Shown: one piece after another, positions 18,120 through 26,789 of the stretch
How positions within the stretch are numbered: position 1 is the stretch's first letter
Layout of the letters: every line of letters starts with the position of its first letter
NCBI GenBank assembly: GCA_902826115.1
Contig: CADEDO010000034.1
Coordinates: forward strand, 1 to 33,084
Source: an uncultured Nitrosomonas sp.
Lineage (GTDB): Bacteria > Pseudomonadota > Gammaproteobacteria > Burkholderiales > Nitrosomonadaceae
Direction: 5' to 3'
Length of the DNA: 33,084 nucleotides
The notes under the pieces: model-generated
The model's database searches: none
Told to the model about the DNA's origin: nothing
The model's input: the letters and a program-made list of their open reading frames with translations, nothing else
Position numbers and translations under genes: made by a program

Positions 18120-18586
18120 ATCACGGTTTCCTGAATTATCGATGACTTGTCAAAATTGCAAGGTATTGGAGATTTTTGAGGATTTAAAAGGATACTCCAG
18201 GTCGATAACAGAGAAAAAATTCTAGGATCCTGTTATTCCTTGAGAAAGGATGTTTTTGCTAATTGTTGAGAAGCCAGTGTGACTCATCATAATTTTCATC
18301 AATCGCTCTTCTTGTCTTATTTTAATGATAATAATTAGTTAGGTTGGTTATCCAAGTAATAGGCTATATGCTTGTTGGAACATGTTTTCCGATAACTATT
18401 CGTTTCATTTTACTTGATTAACTGCTAGATTCAAGCGTATGTAATATTATTCCTACTCAATAAGTAGGAATTTGCCTAATTAATTGGATGACCATTTGCT
18501 TACAATTTGAAATTGATTCCATTCACTAAATCAGCTGTGACAAGGGTTTCTAACACAAAAGGTAGTTTGTATTTCTTGGGCAACTT
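18120..18586. other. Intergenic region with one strong inverted repeat
   Basis: These 467 bp have no convincing ORF. A perfect 9-bp hairpin ATTCCTACT-caata-AGTAGGAAT lies at 18449-18471. It could terminate the oxidoreductase transcript ending at 18587 or serve as an operator, but it lacks a T tract. The rest is AT-rich and probably contains the promoter of the SGNH-epimerase pair. Confidence 0.45.
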
Positions 18587-19561
18587 TCATTCTCCAGGAT
18601 ATTTCAGTCCGACTTGCGTTCTGATTTGATCCAATATTTCCATGCGCGCGAGCGTATCTGCAAGAGGAATGGCAGTGCTTTCCAATTGGTTTTCTCTGAT
18701 GCATCGGTTTACCTCAGCCGCTTCATACTGATATCCCGCCTTGTTCCAGGTAATCCGGGGTAATTTCTTAGAGCGCCATAGCACGGATAGCCGAGCGCGC
18801 CAGAACAAAGGCATCCAAACTATTCCCTCAGTGCCGAATATAAAAGCATTGTGCAGAGTACGGGTACGAACAGCGCTTGACAGCAGGGCGAGTTGACCTC
18901 GAGGATACTTCAGAATGATGCCTGCCTGTTCGTCCACATCCGTTGCACCCAGATGGGCAAGCGCCTGAATGTCGGTGGGCTGAGAGCCCAATAGTTGTGA
19001 TGCCAAGGCAATCGGATAAATGCCGACGTCAAGAATCGACCCGCCGCCAAGCACCGGATTAAGAATTCGCTGCTCAGGCTCCCAAGGGGCACGGAATCCG
19101 AAATCAGCTTTCAACATGCGCACTTCTCCAATCAAGCCGTTCTGAATCCAATGCATGGCGCGTTGATAGGCAGGGTTAAATCTGGACCACATGGCTTCCA
19201 TAAGAAAAAGTTTTTTCGATTGCGCGCAGGCAATCATCTGGCTGGCTTCTACAGCATTCAGTGCAAATGGTTTTTCGCATAGCACATGTTTGCCGTTTTC
19301 GAGACACAATAATGTGTGTTCTTTATGAAAATTATGGGTTGTTGCCACATAAATGACATCGATATCGGGATCTGTTGCCAATTCCGCATATGATCCATAG
19401 GCACGTGGAATATGATGTTTGGCAGCGAATGCGGTCGCACGCTGGAGAGATCTCGCAGCTACAGCCATGATTTCCGTGTCCGGAGCTTTTCTGAGATCGG
19501 CAGTGAAACGATCGGCAATTCGCCCTGCACTTAAGATGCCCCAGCGGATGGGTACGCTCAT
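18587..19561 (-). CDS. Gfo/Idh/MocA-family NAD(P)-dependent oxidoreductase
   Basis: This 324-residue protein has an N-terminal Rossmann domain (RWGILSAGRIADRFTADLRK, about 6-25), the EKP motif in LCEKPFALNA near residues 94-104, and the C-terminal beta-sheet domain with GGGSILDVGIYPI. The family acts on sugars, cyclitols or trans-dihydrodiols. The closest feel is the dehydrogenase/1,5-anhydrofructose-reductase-like group, but I cannot name a substrate. The ATG at 19561 has AAGGAG 6 nt upstream. It is divergent from the radical-SAM gene, and its location in a glycan-type neighbourhood suggests sugar modification. Confidence 0.9.
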   Translation of the reverse strand: MSVPIRWGILSAGRIADRFTADLRKAPDTEIMAVAARSLQRATAFAAKHHIPRAYGSYAELATDPDIDVIYVATTHNFHKEHTLLCLENGKHVLCEKPFALNAVEASQMIACAQSKKLFLMEAMWSRFNPAYQRAMHWIQNGLIGEVRMLKADFGFRAPWEPEQRILNPVLGGGSILDVGIYPIALASQLLGSQPTDIQALAHLGATDVDEQAGIILKYPRGQLALLSSAVRTRTLHNAFIFGTEGIVWMPLFWRARLSVLWRSKKLPRITWNKAGYQYEAAEVNRCIRENQLESTAIPLADTLARMEILDQIRTQVGLKYPGE

Positions 19562-19810
19562 GGAATTCTCCTTGGATCAATTTGACAAAACATCTCTCAA
19601 TTTTGCGATATCAGAATGGTTTGCATTCAGGCCAATATTGAAATTGGATAGCATTGTATCGCTGTGCCAAGGCTTCGCCCAGTTGGATTTCAATGCAATG
19701 GGACAATTCCCTCTTTGTTGGAGGGTTGCCAAATTTGATAATCACTCTACACTGGTTGCAGCGATTTGCGTTTCAACATGATTCAATCAATGTAAACAGG
19801 ATAATCATCT

Positions 19811-20998
19811 ATGCCGAGTCATACAAAGAAAGTCGAGATTAATCTGGGGTATGCGTGCAATGCGAAATGTCCTTTTTGCTATTACTATGATTCCGTAGTC
19901 ACCAAAACCAATGAAAATATGCTGACTACCGATGAAGCCATGCAGCAATTGAGGCTAGCCAGAAAGCTGGGTATTACAGAGATTGAATTTACCGGAGGCG
20001 AGGCTACGTTGCGTAGTGATTTGCCTGAATTGATCGCTTATGCCAAGAAAGAGCTTGGTTTTTCCATCGTGTGCCTGATTACCAATGGCATTCGGTTGTC
20101 CAAAAGGGATTATGCCGCCAGTCTGGTTGCTGCCGGTATCGATGATATTCTGTTCAGTATTCATGGGCATGATGCCCATACGCATGATGATCTGACGAAA
20201 GTACCGAAAAGTTTCCAGCACATCATGCAAGCCATGGATCACGCCAGCGAGTTGGGTGTGCGGGTGCGCACCAATACGGTTGTTTGCAAATCGAATTATC
20301 AGTATCTGACTGAAATCATGCGATTATTGATTGATAAACAGGTCGACAATATCAACTTTGTGATGTTCAATCCGGTATTGCAGGCAAAAAACATTGATAT
20401 CGTTCAAGAAGTGTATGTCAACTACGCCGATGCAGGCCGGGAAATCATGCGCGCCATTCAGTCATGTGAAGCTGAATTGCCTCACTTCAACGTAAGATAT
20501 ATGCCCTTTTGTTTTCTACCGGGTTATGAGCGATATGTTACCAATATGGATCAAATGACGTTTGATCCTGATGAGTGGGACAATTATGCGAGCTTTAGAA
20601 TCAGAAAAGGCCGTTTGATATCCTGGCTGTGTGCGGCGATGGGCGTTTTGAAAATACCCTATCTTCCATTTGTTGTCCGGCATGGCTGGAAGGCAACCTG
20701 TACGGCCGCGATCAGTCGATTTTATGTCGTGAAAGATCGTGTCAAGACAAAACAGTGCAAACAATGTGCCTATGAGAATGTATGCGATTATCTGTATCGT
20801 CATTATTACGCTATTTATGGGGCAACCGATATGATTCCGGTAGCAGGGAATAAAGTGAATGATCCCGCGTGGATTATGAATGCAGCAAAGATTCGTCAAC
20901 CGGGCGTGTTGCCAAAAAAGCCTGACCGGTCGGCAAGGACCCAAAGTTCATTGCCGTGGAAGGATCCGGAGATTACGCGCCAAATCACTGGTGAATGA
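19811..20998 (+). CDS. Radical SAM protein with C-terminal cysteine-rich (SPASM-like) region
   Basis: The 395-residue protein has the canonical CX3CX2C cluster motif at C16, C20 and C23 (CNAKCPFC), the GGE motif in EFTGGEATLR near 60-68, and a TIM-barrel-like middle. Near the C-terminus C297, C316, C319 and C325 (CKQCAYENVC) look like ligands of an auxiliary Fe-S cluster. Such SPASM/twitch enzymes modify peptides, sugars or other small molecules. No precursor peptide is evident in the 250 bp upstream or in the short gap downstream. The ATG at 19811 follows AGGATAATCATCT. The heparinase-family gene starts 33 nt later, so the two are probably cotranscribed. Substrate unknown. Confidence 0.9.
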   Translation: MPSHTKKVEINLGYACNAKCPFCYYYDSVVTKTNENMLTTDEAMQQLRLARKLGITEIEFTGGEATLRSDLPELIAYAKKELGFSIVCLITNGIRLSKRDYAASLVAAGIDDILFSIHGHDAHTHDDLTKVPKSFQHIMQAMDHASELGVRVRTNTVVCKSNYQYLTEIMRLLIDKQVDNINFVMFNPVLQAKNIDIVQEVYVNYADAGREIMRAIQSCEAELPHFNVRYMPFCFLPGYERYVTNMDQMTFDPDEWDNYASFRIRKGRLISWLCAAMGVLKIPYLPFVVRHGWKATCTAAISRFYVVKDRVKTKQCKQCAYENVCDYLYRHYYAIYGATDMIPVAGNKVNDPAWIMNAAKIRQPGVLPKKPDRSARTQSSLPWKDPEITRQITGE

Positions 20999-21031
20999 TG
21001 AGGATAATAGGGGTTGCCATTTTGAGATTCG

Positions 21032-22957
21032 ATGTTGATCAATGCACGCCATGAATGCGCTATATCAACCATGAATCTCAAGGAACTTAAGTATCGCATG
21101 GTGAGGCGGGCATCGCTTGCCGGTATGTGGATCAGCATGCGGACAGGCTACGGATTGCCATTCAAAAAAACGATCCTTGCAGACAATTACGGATTTTGTA
21201 GCAGCAAGCAATCCTGTCTGCCGTCTTTGCCCTGGAGTTATCCGGATTTTGACATATCAAAGCTCTCCACGGCGGATAATGAATCTCTGGAAGCAATCAT
21301 TGCCACCATAGTCGGGCCGCAGAACGACTGGCATAAAGAACCGGACACCGGGCGATACTGGCCTGTTCAATTTTTTGCCCGCATCGCTTTTCCACCTGGC
21401 AATCCCATCGGAGACATTCAGCGGGTTTGGGAGCGATCCCGATTGCAAAATCTGGTTACCCTTGGTCTGGTCTGTAGTGTGTCGCAGCATGCGCCAACTC
21501 AGCACTTATTGATCCAAATGCTGGAAAAAAGAATGTGGTCATGGATCGACGGGAATCCATGGCTTCTAGGCATACATTATATTTCCACTATGGAGTGCGC
21601 GCTCAGGCTGATCAGTATTTGCCATGCATGGGATCTGGTCAGGAATCAAACGGTCAGTCAGCAAGCCTGGCAAGGAGTGGTGTATCTGGTACACAGTCAT
21701 GCCTACTTTATCCGGCGCAGATTATGTCTTTATTCGTATGCGGGCAATCATACGCTCGGGGAATGCGCAGGATTGATATATGCCGGCTTACTTTTTCCTG
21801 AATTGCCCGATGCACAAGAATGGTTGCAAACAGGATTGGATCACATGGAGCGGGAGGCCAACGTGCAAATACTTACCGATGGTGGCAATCGTGAACAATC
21901 ATTTAGTTATCTGGCCATGATGGTCGATCTGTGTGGATTGGTGACGGCGCTATTAAAACATTACGACAAATCTGTGCCGGATGGCATTGAGCAAGCCTGG
22001 ATGCGCGGCAGCTCCTTTTTGCAAGCATTTGCGGCTTCTCCTGACAAATTGCCTGCTGTGGGGGACAGCGATGATGGGTATGCGCTATCTCGCTACCTTC
22101 GGTTATCCTGGCAACCAAACAGCCAGTTACCTGAATCATTCAGAGATCGCTTACAGGTTTTTGAAGCATCAGGTTTTTCAAGGATACTGGGTGAAACCGC
22201 ACATGGCCATATGCGCTTTACTCATGGACAGCTTGGTATTGCGCGTGGATTCGGTCATGGACATGCCGATGCCTTGTCGGTCTGTTGGGATCTGGGTGAT
22301 AAACCGATCCTGGTCGATCCAGGAACCTATCTCTACGACCGAGATCCGCATTTTAGAAGCTATTTCCGCGGCACAGCGGCGCATAATACGATTATCATTG
22401 ATGCCTTTGATCAGGCGCTGCAAAATCTCCAAACAGCATTTGGCTGGCGACAACCGTATAAGGCTCGATTGGTTTGGCAGCAAAAGGAATCGGAGGGAAG
22501 AATCATACTATTAGCCTGTCACGATGGTTATTCTGGATTGGGAGTCACGCACTGGCGGGCGCTGATCTATGATCATCGGTTCGGTTGGGCAGTGTGGGAC
22601 CGCATTGATGGCATGACTGAGCATCATTTGGCGATGCACTGGCATGTGGATGCGCCGATTGAAAGATCAGGCGATGGATGGATGGTTGATTGCGCGAATG
22701 CGCCGTGGTTTATCCGCATACAAGGCGGGGAATCCGATTGCTATCGCGGTAATGAGGACTTGCCATTGGGGTGGATTTCCAGAAAATATGCAGCGTGGGA
22801 ACCAATAAACACTATTAAAGCCCAGGTACGCACTCAACTGCCGCATGAATTCCTGACCATCATCAGTGCGCAGCAGCATATCCGAAAGGAATTGTTCATT
22901 GATGAACCATTGATGCAGAGGCTGCGCAATCAATGCAAGCATCCATGTTTATCATAG
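21032..22957 (+). CDS. Heparinase II/III-family protein (polysaccharide lyase-like)
   Basis: This large protein of up to 641 residues has an N-terminal alpha/alpha-toroid region (about 100-340; RLISICHAWDL, YAGNHTLGECAGLIYAGLLF) and a C-terminal heparinase II/III beta-sandwich. The latter carries the signature GHGHADALSVCWDL followed by DPGTYLYDRD. The family cleaves uronate-containing polysaccharides by elimination and is frequent in exopolysaccharide clusters. No signal peptide is evident. The ATG at 21032 is listed; the ATG at 21071 (MNLKELKYRM) fits the usual family N-terminus equally well and neither has a strong Shine-Dalgarno. It follows the radical-SAM gene by 33 nt. Whether it degrades, edits or processes a self-made polymer cannot be told. 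Confidence 0.87.
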   Translation: MLINARHECAISTMNLKELKYRMVRRASLAGMWISMRTGYGLPFKKTILADNYGFCSSKQSCLPSLPWSYPDFDISKLSTADNESLEAIIATIVGPQNDWHKEPDTGRYWPVQFFARIAFPPGNPIGDIQRVWERSRLQNLVTLGLVCSVSQHAPTQHLLIQMLEKRMWSWIDGNPWLLGIHYISTMECALRLISICHAWDLVRNQTVSQQAWQGVVYLVHSHAYFIRRRLCLYSYAGNHTLGECAGLIYAGLLFPELPDAQEWLQTGLDHMEREANVQILTDGGNREQSFSYLAMMVDLCGLVTALLKHYDKSVPDGIEQAWMRGSSFLQAFAASPDKLPAVGDSDDGYALSRYLRLSWQPNSQLPESFRDRLQVFEASGFSRILGETAHGHMRFTHGQLGIARGFGHGHADALSVCWDLGDKPILVDPGTYLYDRDPHFRSYFRGTAAHNTIIIDAFDQALQNLQTAFGWRQPYKARLVWQQKESEGRIILLACHDGYSGLGVTHWRALIYDHRFGWAVWDRIDGMTEHHLAMHWHVDAPIERSGDGWMVDCANAPWFIRIQGGESDCYRGNEDLPLGWISRKYAAWEPINTIKAQVRTQLPHEFLTIISAQQHIRKELFIDEPLMQRLRNQCKHPCLS

Positions 22958-23197
22958 GCCGGTCATCGCGCCATGATGCATTCCGGTTGGAACAGATTGT
23001 CATGGGTGAGTCGACTTTCCCGGTTCTTAGTATTCGATTACTACTCTCATAAACCTTGTTTACTGAGCCGCCCGGCAAATTCTTACAAGTAAACTAAATA
23101 ATTTCCTATATATTTTTCAATGAATTAGATCTAGCATTTTAACCAGTGCTTATTGCTAATGGGTTGAGCACTGTGTTCCTGATTCCCCTACAATATA

Positions 23198-23206
23198 AAG
23201 GAGGTG
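23198..23206 (+). promoter_or_regulatory. Exceptionally strong Shine-Dalgarno of the five-gene cluster
   Basis: AAGGAGGTG is fully complementary to the conserved CACCTCCTT end of 16S rRNA and lies 4 nt before the ATG at 23211. It indicates high translation of the first gene. Upstream, TACAAT (23189-23194) could be a -10, with TTGAGC (23164-23169) at a long 19-nt spacing. Confidence 0.7.
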
Positions 23207-23210
23207 GATA

Positions 23211-24026
23211 ATGGCTTTTACCGATCATTGCGATTTATATGCAGCGGTACATGAAGAAGGTGCCAATCGCCTGATTCAGCATCTCATGCTTCAACGTCCT
23301 TCCATGTTTAACTATGCGACTGCCGATGTGGCTGCCAACAAGGAGCTGTGGTGCGAGCAAGTTAAGTTTACCGATGATGTACCCAAATATGGCAACCCGA
23401 TATTTACTGTATTGCCGCCATTGCCGGTGATTGGAGTGGATTCTCCACCGGTGGGATTGAGTTATTGCGTGCAACTGCAGAAGTTTGAACTGGATTTTCA
23501 TCCGAATAATATTTTTGGTCTCCCCCCCGAATTAGACCCGCTGAAGGAACAGCATTTCGCACTTCATTTTTTGGTGTGCGGCGCGCTTGCTTGCCCGGAT
23601 GATCGCGTTCTGGAACAAATTCCCGTATTGCCTCCAGAAACGAATAAAGAACGTCCTGAAAAGGTGCCCCCCGTTCATGTTCCGGGCAAGCTCCAGTGCT
23701 TCTGTTTGCGAGTATTTGTCGTCGGTCATTTTGAGCGCGCATTCATCCTAAGCAAAGAAACGTTGCTAGGCAAGGTGGATGGTGTCGAAATTGTCGACAT
23801 TAAACCAGGAGAGCTTGAAAACAGTATTGAGTGTTATATCCGCACGGCTGTGACCATGACATTGCGGCAGAAACTGGCGATTCCGTTGGCTACTTTCTTT
23901 GTCAGCTTCCCGCTATTTGGGATGGGTACCGTCATTTTGACACCTACCACCAATCCTCCCATACCGAATAACCCCGCAATCGAGGAAGACCAACTCAAAG
24001 CCTTTATCACCATGACGGTCATTTAA
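23211..24026 (+). CDS. Unknown beta-rich protein, first gene of the five-gene cluster
   Basis: I do not recognise this 271-residue protein. It has no signal peptide. The N-terminal helix (about 8-30: DLYAAVHEEGANRLIQHLML) is followed by alternating strands such as SYCVQLQKFELDFHP and LQCFCLRVFVVGHFERAFIL. A proline-rich linker lies near 140-158 (IPVLPPETNKERPEKVPPVH), and the C-terminus is hydrophobic (IPLATFFVSFPLFGMGTVIL). The layout (helix, then long amphipathic strands) resembles the next protein and, loosely, lipid-binding TULIP folds; this is a guess. It follows the best ribosome binding site in the window and precedes the next gene by 15 nt. The expected product level is high, as for a structural or carrier protein. 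Confidence 0.8.
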   Translation: MAFTDHCDLYAAVHEEGANRLIQHLMLQRPSMFNYATADVAANKELWCEQVKFTDDVPKYGNPIFTVLPPLPVIGVDSPPVGLSYCVQLQKFELDFHPNNIFGLPPELDPLKEQHFALHFLVCGALACPDDRVLEQIPVLPPETNKERPEKVPPVHVPGKLQCFCLRVFVVGHFERAFILSKETLLGKVDGVEIVDIKPGELENSIECYIRTAVTMTLRQKLAIPLATFFVSFPLFGMGTVILTPTTNPPIPNNPAIEEDQLKAFITMTVI

Positions 24027-24041
24027 TGAGGGAGAATCATT

Positions 24042-24950
24042 ATGAATCACGTCACAATTGCTGCTTCTGAAAAAGCATTTGAACAGTTGTTTAAAGCGGT
24101 GCGCGACAACTTCACCGTTGCCAAATCCGACAGCGCAAATTTTGGGCCTTTCTCAGCCAGTTATGCAATTCAACTGCATCTGGCTGGCGGTAGCATTCAG
24201 CTCAACAACGACGGCACGATTGAGATCAAAACTGTGGATGTAGTATTCGATGTGCTCAAAGTGCAGATTTGCTTTGATTTGCCCGGATTCTGCATTCCCA
24301 GTTTTTGTATTATTCCCGATCCGTGGAATGGTTGTCTGGTGGGTTTTCCCGGTTTCTGCATCGGGGGTCCCGTATGCCTTCCGCTTGATTTAAGTGGTTT
24401 GGTTTCAGAGATTAATGATATAAAAGCACGCCTCAATCCCAAATATTTTGTCGATCCTGGTCGTCTGCCGACTTGGTCTGACTTGGATGCCGAATTTGCC
24501 GGCAAGCCCAACCAGTGGCAAATATACATAGATCCTGATTGGGTGAGCGTGGATCCGATTGATATTCCGGCAAGCGTAGGCAATATGGTCGAGAATGCAT
24601 TGAGGAATGCAATTAACAATCTGTTTCCAGGTTGGTTGCCGGGCTGGGCCAAGGATCTGATATGGGCTTTCCTGGGGCCATTGCTTGGCGTGTTGAAGGG
24701 AGTGCTCGGTTTCTTGGATAGTTTTGAGGATTTTCTTCAGGATTTGCTGGGCAATCAATTCGATATTCTCGGTTTCATTGAAACGGCGGTGGCGGATTAT
24801 CTGGCCAGCAAATATCCTATCTATCAGTTTGAAGACCCATACCCGATCCTCCCACAGGATGGTTTGTTGATTCCGGTGAAGATTCCACTGCGCAATCTGA
24901 CTGCCACTGTCAATACCAACGAAATGATCGTCCTCGCGGATGTCGGCTAA
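24042..24950 (+). CDS. Unknown protein with cysteine cluster, second gene of the cluster
   Basis: This 302-residue protein is not one I can place in a family. Residues 3-28 look helical, and 34-75 form long amphipathic strands (FSASYAIQLHLAGGSIQLNN, then TIEIKTVDVVFDVLKVQI). Six cysteines then fall within 36 residues (C77, C84, C89, C98, C106, C112), with the repeated motif FCI in PGFCI, PSFCI and PGFCI. The C-terminal half has amphipathic helices (about 185-255: LPGWAKDLIWAFLGPLLGVL, GFLDSFEDFLQDLLG). No signal peptide. The Shine-Dalgarno GGGAG precedes the ATG. The cysteine set could bind metal or a cluster; the helices and strands would suit binding of a hydrophobic ligand. Confidence 0.8.
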   Translation: MNHVTIAASEKAFEQLFKAVRDNFTVAKSDSANFGPFSASYAIQLHLAGGSIQLNNDGTIEIKTVDVVFDVLKVQICFDLPGFCIPSFCIIPDPWNGCLVGFPGFCIGGPVCLPLDLSGLVSEINDIKARLNPKYFVDPGRLPTWSDLDAEFAGKPNQWQIYIDPDWVSVDPIDIPASVGNMVENALRNAINNLFPGWLPGWAKDLIWAFLGPLLGVLKGVLGFLDSFEDFLQDLLGNQFDILGFIETAVADYLASKYPIYQFEDPYPILPQDGLLIPVKIPLRNLTATVNTNEMIVLADVG

Positions 24951-24962
24951 AAGGAGAGCATC

Positions 24963-25688
24963 ATGCATTTAACTTTCGATCAGCATTTATTTTCCCAATC
25001 CGGCTTGGATAGCGGTTCTCTGACGCTACTAGGATCAATCGTTCATAGCTTTCATGAGCCCGGCGAATATCGGGGCTCGGTTCATAAAGTCGGCGGCGGG
25101 CAGGCGGTTTTTTATATCTCTGTAGATAAGAATAGCTCGGCAGCCCAGGTGAATATCGACTTGGCTGCATTGCGGGAATACGCAGGGACAGGCGATCAGC
25201 ATTGCTGCGACAAGCGAGCGGATAATCATTTTACAGTGAATCCCAAGGGGTACGTAGTGTTTCATGTCTCCCGCGGCAGTGGCGGATTCGACGTACATGT
25301 GCGCCGCGCTGTTGAAGACCAGAAAGAAAGGGTGTTTAACAGTCAACAGTTAGAGGCGGGCGATATTTTCTCGGCAGTCATCATCCGACCGGGCCTGTAC
25401 TCGGTTGTCAATCAACTGGAACGCGCAAAAGCCGAACTCACCGTTACCTATCCTGAGATTGACAAAGTCGCCTACCGTCCACCTGCGCCAGAGCGTATAC
25501 AAGTCAGTAGCAAAGGTTTTGAGCCAGCGCGTGTGGAATTGAAGCCGGGGCAAGGATTGGTGTTTGATGTCAAAGTATCCGCGCGCATTGTCATTGATCT
25601 GATCAAACCGGACGACGGCCCTACCCATGACCGGAAAACTCCGCCGCGCGGATGGTCCAAGCATGCACTGCCGGAAATAAAGCTTTGA
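24963..25688 (+). CDS. Unknown protein with two beta-sandwich-like halves, third gene of the cluster
   Basis: The 241-residue protein appears to be two beta domains joined near residue 160. The first half has GEYRGSVHKVGGGQAVFYIS, a short HCCDK motif near residues 80-84, and YVVFHVSRGSGGFDVHVRRA. The second half (FEPARVELKPGQGLVFDVKV near 180-199) has the rhythm of cupredoxin-like folds, but I see no clear copper-ligand set. LEAGDIFSAVIIRPGLYSVV is a notable segment. There is no signal peptide. AAGGAG lies upstream of the ATG, and only 12 nt separate it from the preceding gene and 9 from the next, so it belongs to the same operon. Function unknown; a binding or scaffold role is possible. Confidence 0.8.
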   Translation: MHLTFDQHLFSQSGLDSGSLTLLGSIVHSFHEPGEYRGSVHKVGGGQAVFYISVDKNSSAAQVNIDLAALREYAGTGDQHCCDKRADNHFTVNPKGYVVFHVSRGSGGFDVHVRRAVEDQKERVFNSQQLEAGDIFSAVIIRPGLYSVVNQLERAKAELTVTYPEIDKVAYRPPAPERIQVSSKGFEPARVELKPGQGLVFDVKVSARIVIDLIKPDDGPTHDRKTPPRGWSKHALPEIKL

Positions 25689-25697
25689 GTACAGCGA

Positions 25698-26789
25698 ATG
25701 CCTTATCAGGATTCAATTCGTATGAAGCACACCGCGATCTGGTATGACTATGTTGGCTGCCAGATCGCGGCACTCATTGAGCGATTTGGTCTGCAGGCAT
25801 CGCGTGTGCAGATCATGCAAACCTACGGGGATATTTGTGGGGATTCATTGGCCTTTTCACGCAATATCCGCCCACGCTGGGATGCACGTATCAATCATGA
25901 CGGTACGCCAATCCAGTATGCGGTGACGTTGGGTTCTTCCCAGCATACCTTGCAATTTCTCAGCACGGCCGGCAGCCCCGGCATCACTGGTGCTGAGCGG
26001 ATGAAGAAAAACAGAGAATGCATTGCCACTATTGCGCGACGACTTCACGCAGATGAAATGCTGGCATCGGCCAATCATTTACTGGCTACACTGGCGCCCA
26101 AATCAGATATCGACTTGTTGGCTGACTCCGGTGGGGCGTATTGGGTGGGTGCGGCTTTTTCGGCATCGCAAGAATCGCGCCTGAGAATCTACATCAATAC
26201 GCGCTGGGGAAAAGAGCAGGACCGATGGACACGCTTGAGTCAGTTTGCGAATTACTTTAATAAATCCATCAAATGGCGAGATATTTTGAGTATGTTGGCA
26301 TCCGAGTTGCAGCCGCTCGGTATGGCCATTACTTTAAATGGAAAGCAACCACCCAGTGGGCGTATTTATCTGAGTGCCTATGGTAAGTCCATGCCTTTTT
26401 ATGAGGATTTGGCACTTAAATATGGCGGTCAACCGTTCATGCAACAAATGAGTACATTGGCTGTATGCATGCTGGGTGATGATTATGCTTATCCAACACA
26501 AACTGCGGTATGTTCGTTTGGTTTTGGCGAAAATCAACAATTGGATTTTAAGTTTGAACTATGTGCGCACTGTTTGTTTTCCAGTGATATTGAGGCTACG
26601 CAACGTTTGCGACGCTGGTTTGAAACCACGGGCCTGGACGCAACTGATTATTACAATGCCTTGGATGTTCTGTCAGATGGTTATTTGAGTGATCAGTCGT
26701 TAGATTTGCATTGTTATGCGGGAATAGGACTGCGGCATGAAGTGCTGTATGCGACTATTTACCTCAAACCCCGTTTTATTCTGCCATGA
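25698..26789 (+). CDS. Putative ABBA-fold (DMATS/aromatic-type) prenyltransferase
   Basis: The 363-residue protein shows the repeating strand-helix pattern of ABBA prenyltransferases. Its five strand-rich blocks are PIQYAVTLGSSQHTLQFL, SRLRIYINTRWGKEQDRW, SGRIYLSAYGKSMPFYEDL, QTAVCSFGFGENQQLDFKFE and LHCYAGIGLRHEVLYATIYL. The positively charged residues next to K/R-x-Y-x-N/P-like motifs (LRIYIN, ATIYLKPRF) resemble those that hold the diphosphate in the DMATS group. I rely on pattern memory, so the family is tentative. If right, it would transfer a prenyl group to an aromatic or peptide acceptor without the DDxxD motif. The stop overlaps the next gene in ATGA, coupling it to the terpene-cyclase-like partner. 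An ATG at 25722 is an alternative start. Confidence 0.55.
   Translation: MPYQDSIRMKHTAIWYDYVGCQIAALIERFGLQASRVQIMQTYGDICGDSLAFSRNIRPRWDARINHDGTPIQYAVTLGSSQHTLQFLSTAGSPGITGAERMKKNRECIATIARRLHADEMLASANHLLATLAPKSDIDLLADSGGAYWVGAAFSASQESRLRIYINTRWGKEQDRWTRLSQFANYFNKSIKWRDILSMLASELQPLGMAITLNGKQPPSGRIYLSAYGKSMPFYEDLALKYGGQPFMQQMSTLAVCMLGDDYAYPTQTAVCSFGFGENQQLDFKFELCAHCLFSSDIEATQRLRRWFETTGLDATDYYNALDVLSDGYLSDQSLDLHCYAGIGLRHEVLYATIYLKPRFILP

Noticed and set aside
19560..19781. 73-codon plus-strand frame between the Gfo/Idh and radical-SAM genes
   Set aside because: It has no ribosome binding site, its beginning is the complement of the oxidoreductase's own Shine-Dalgarno, and it resembles no family; I treat the stretch as a divergent promoter region.
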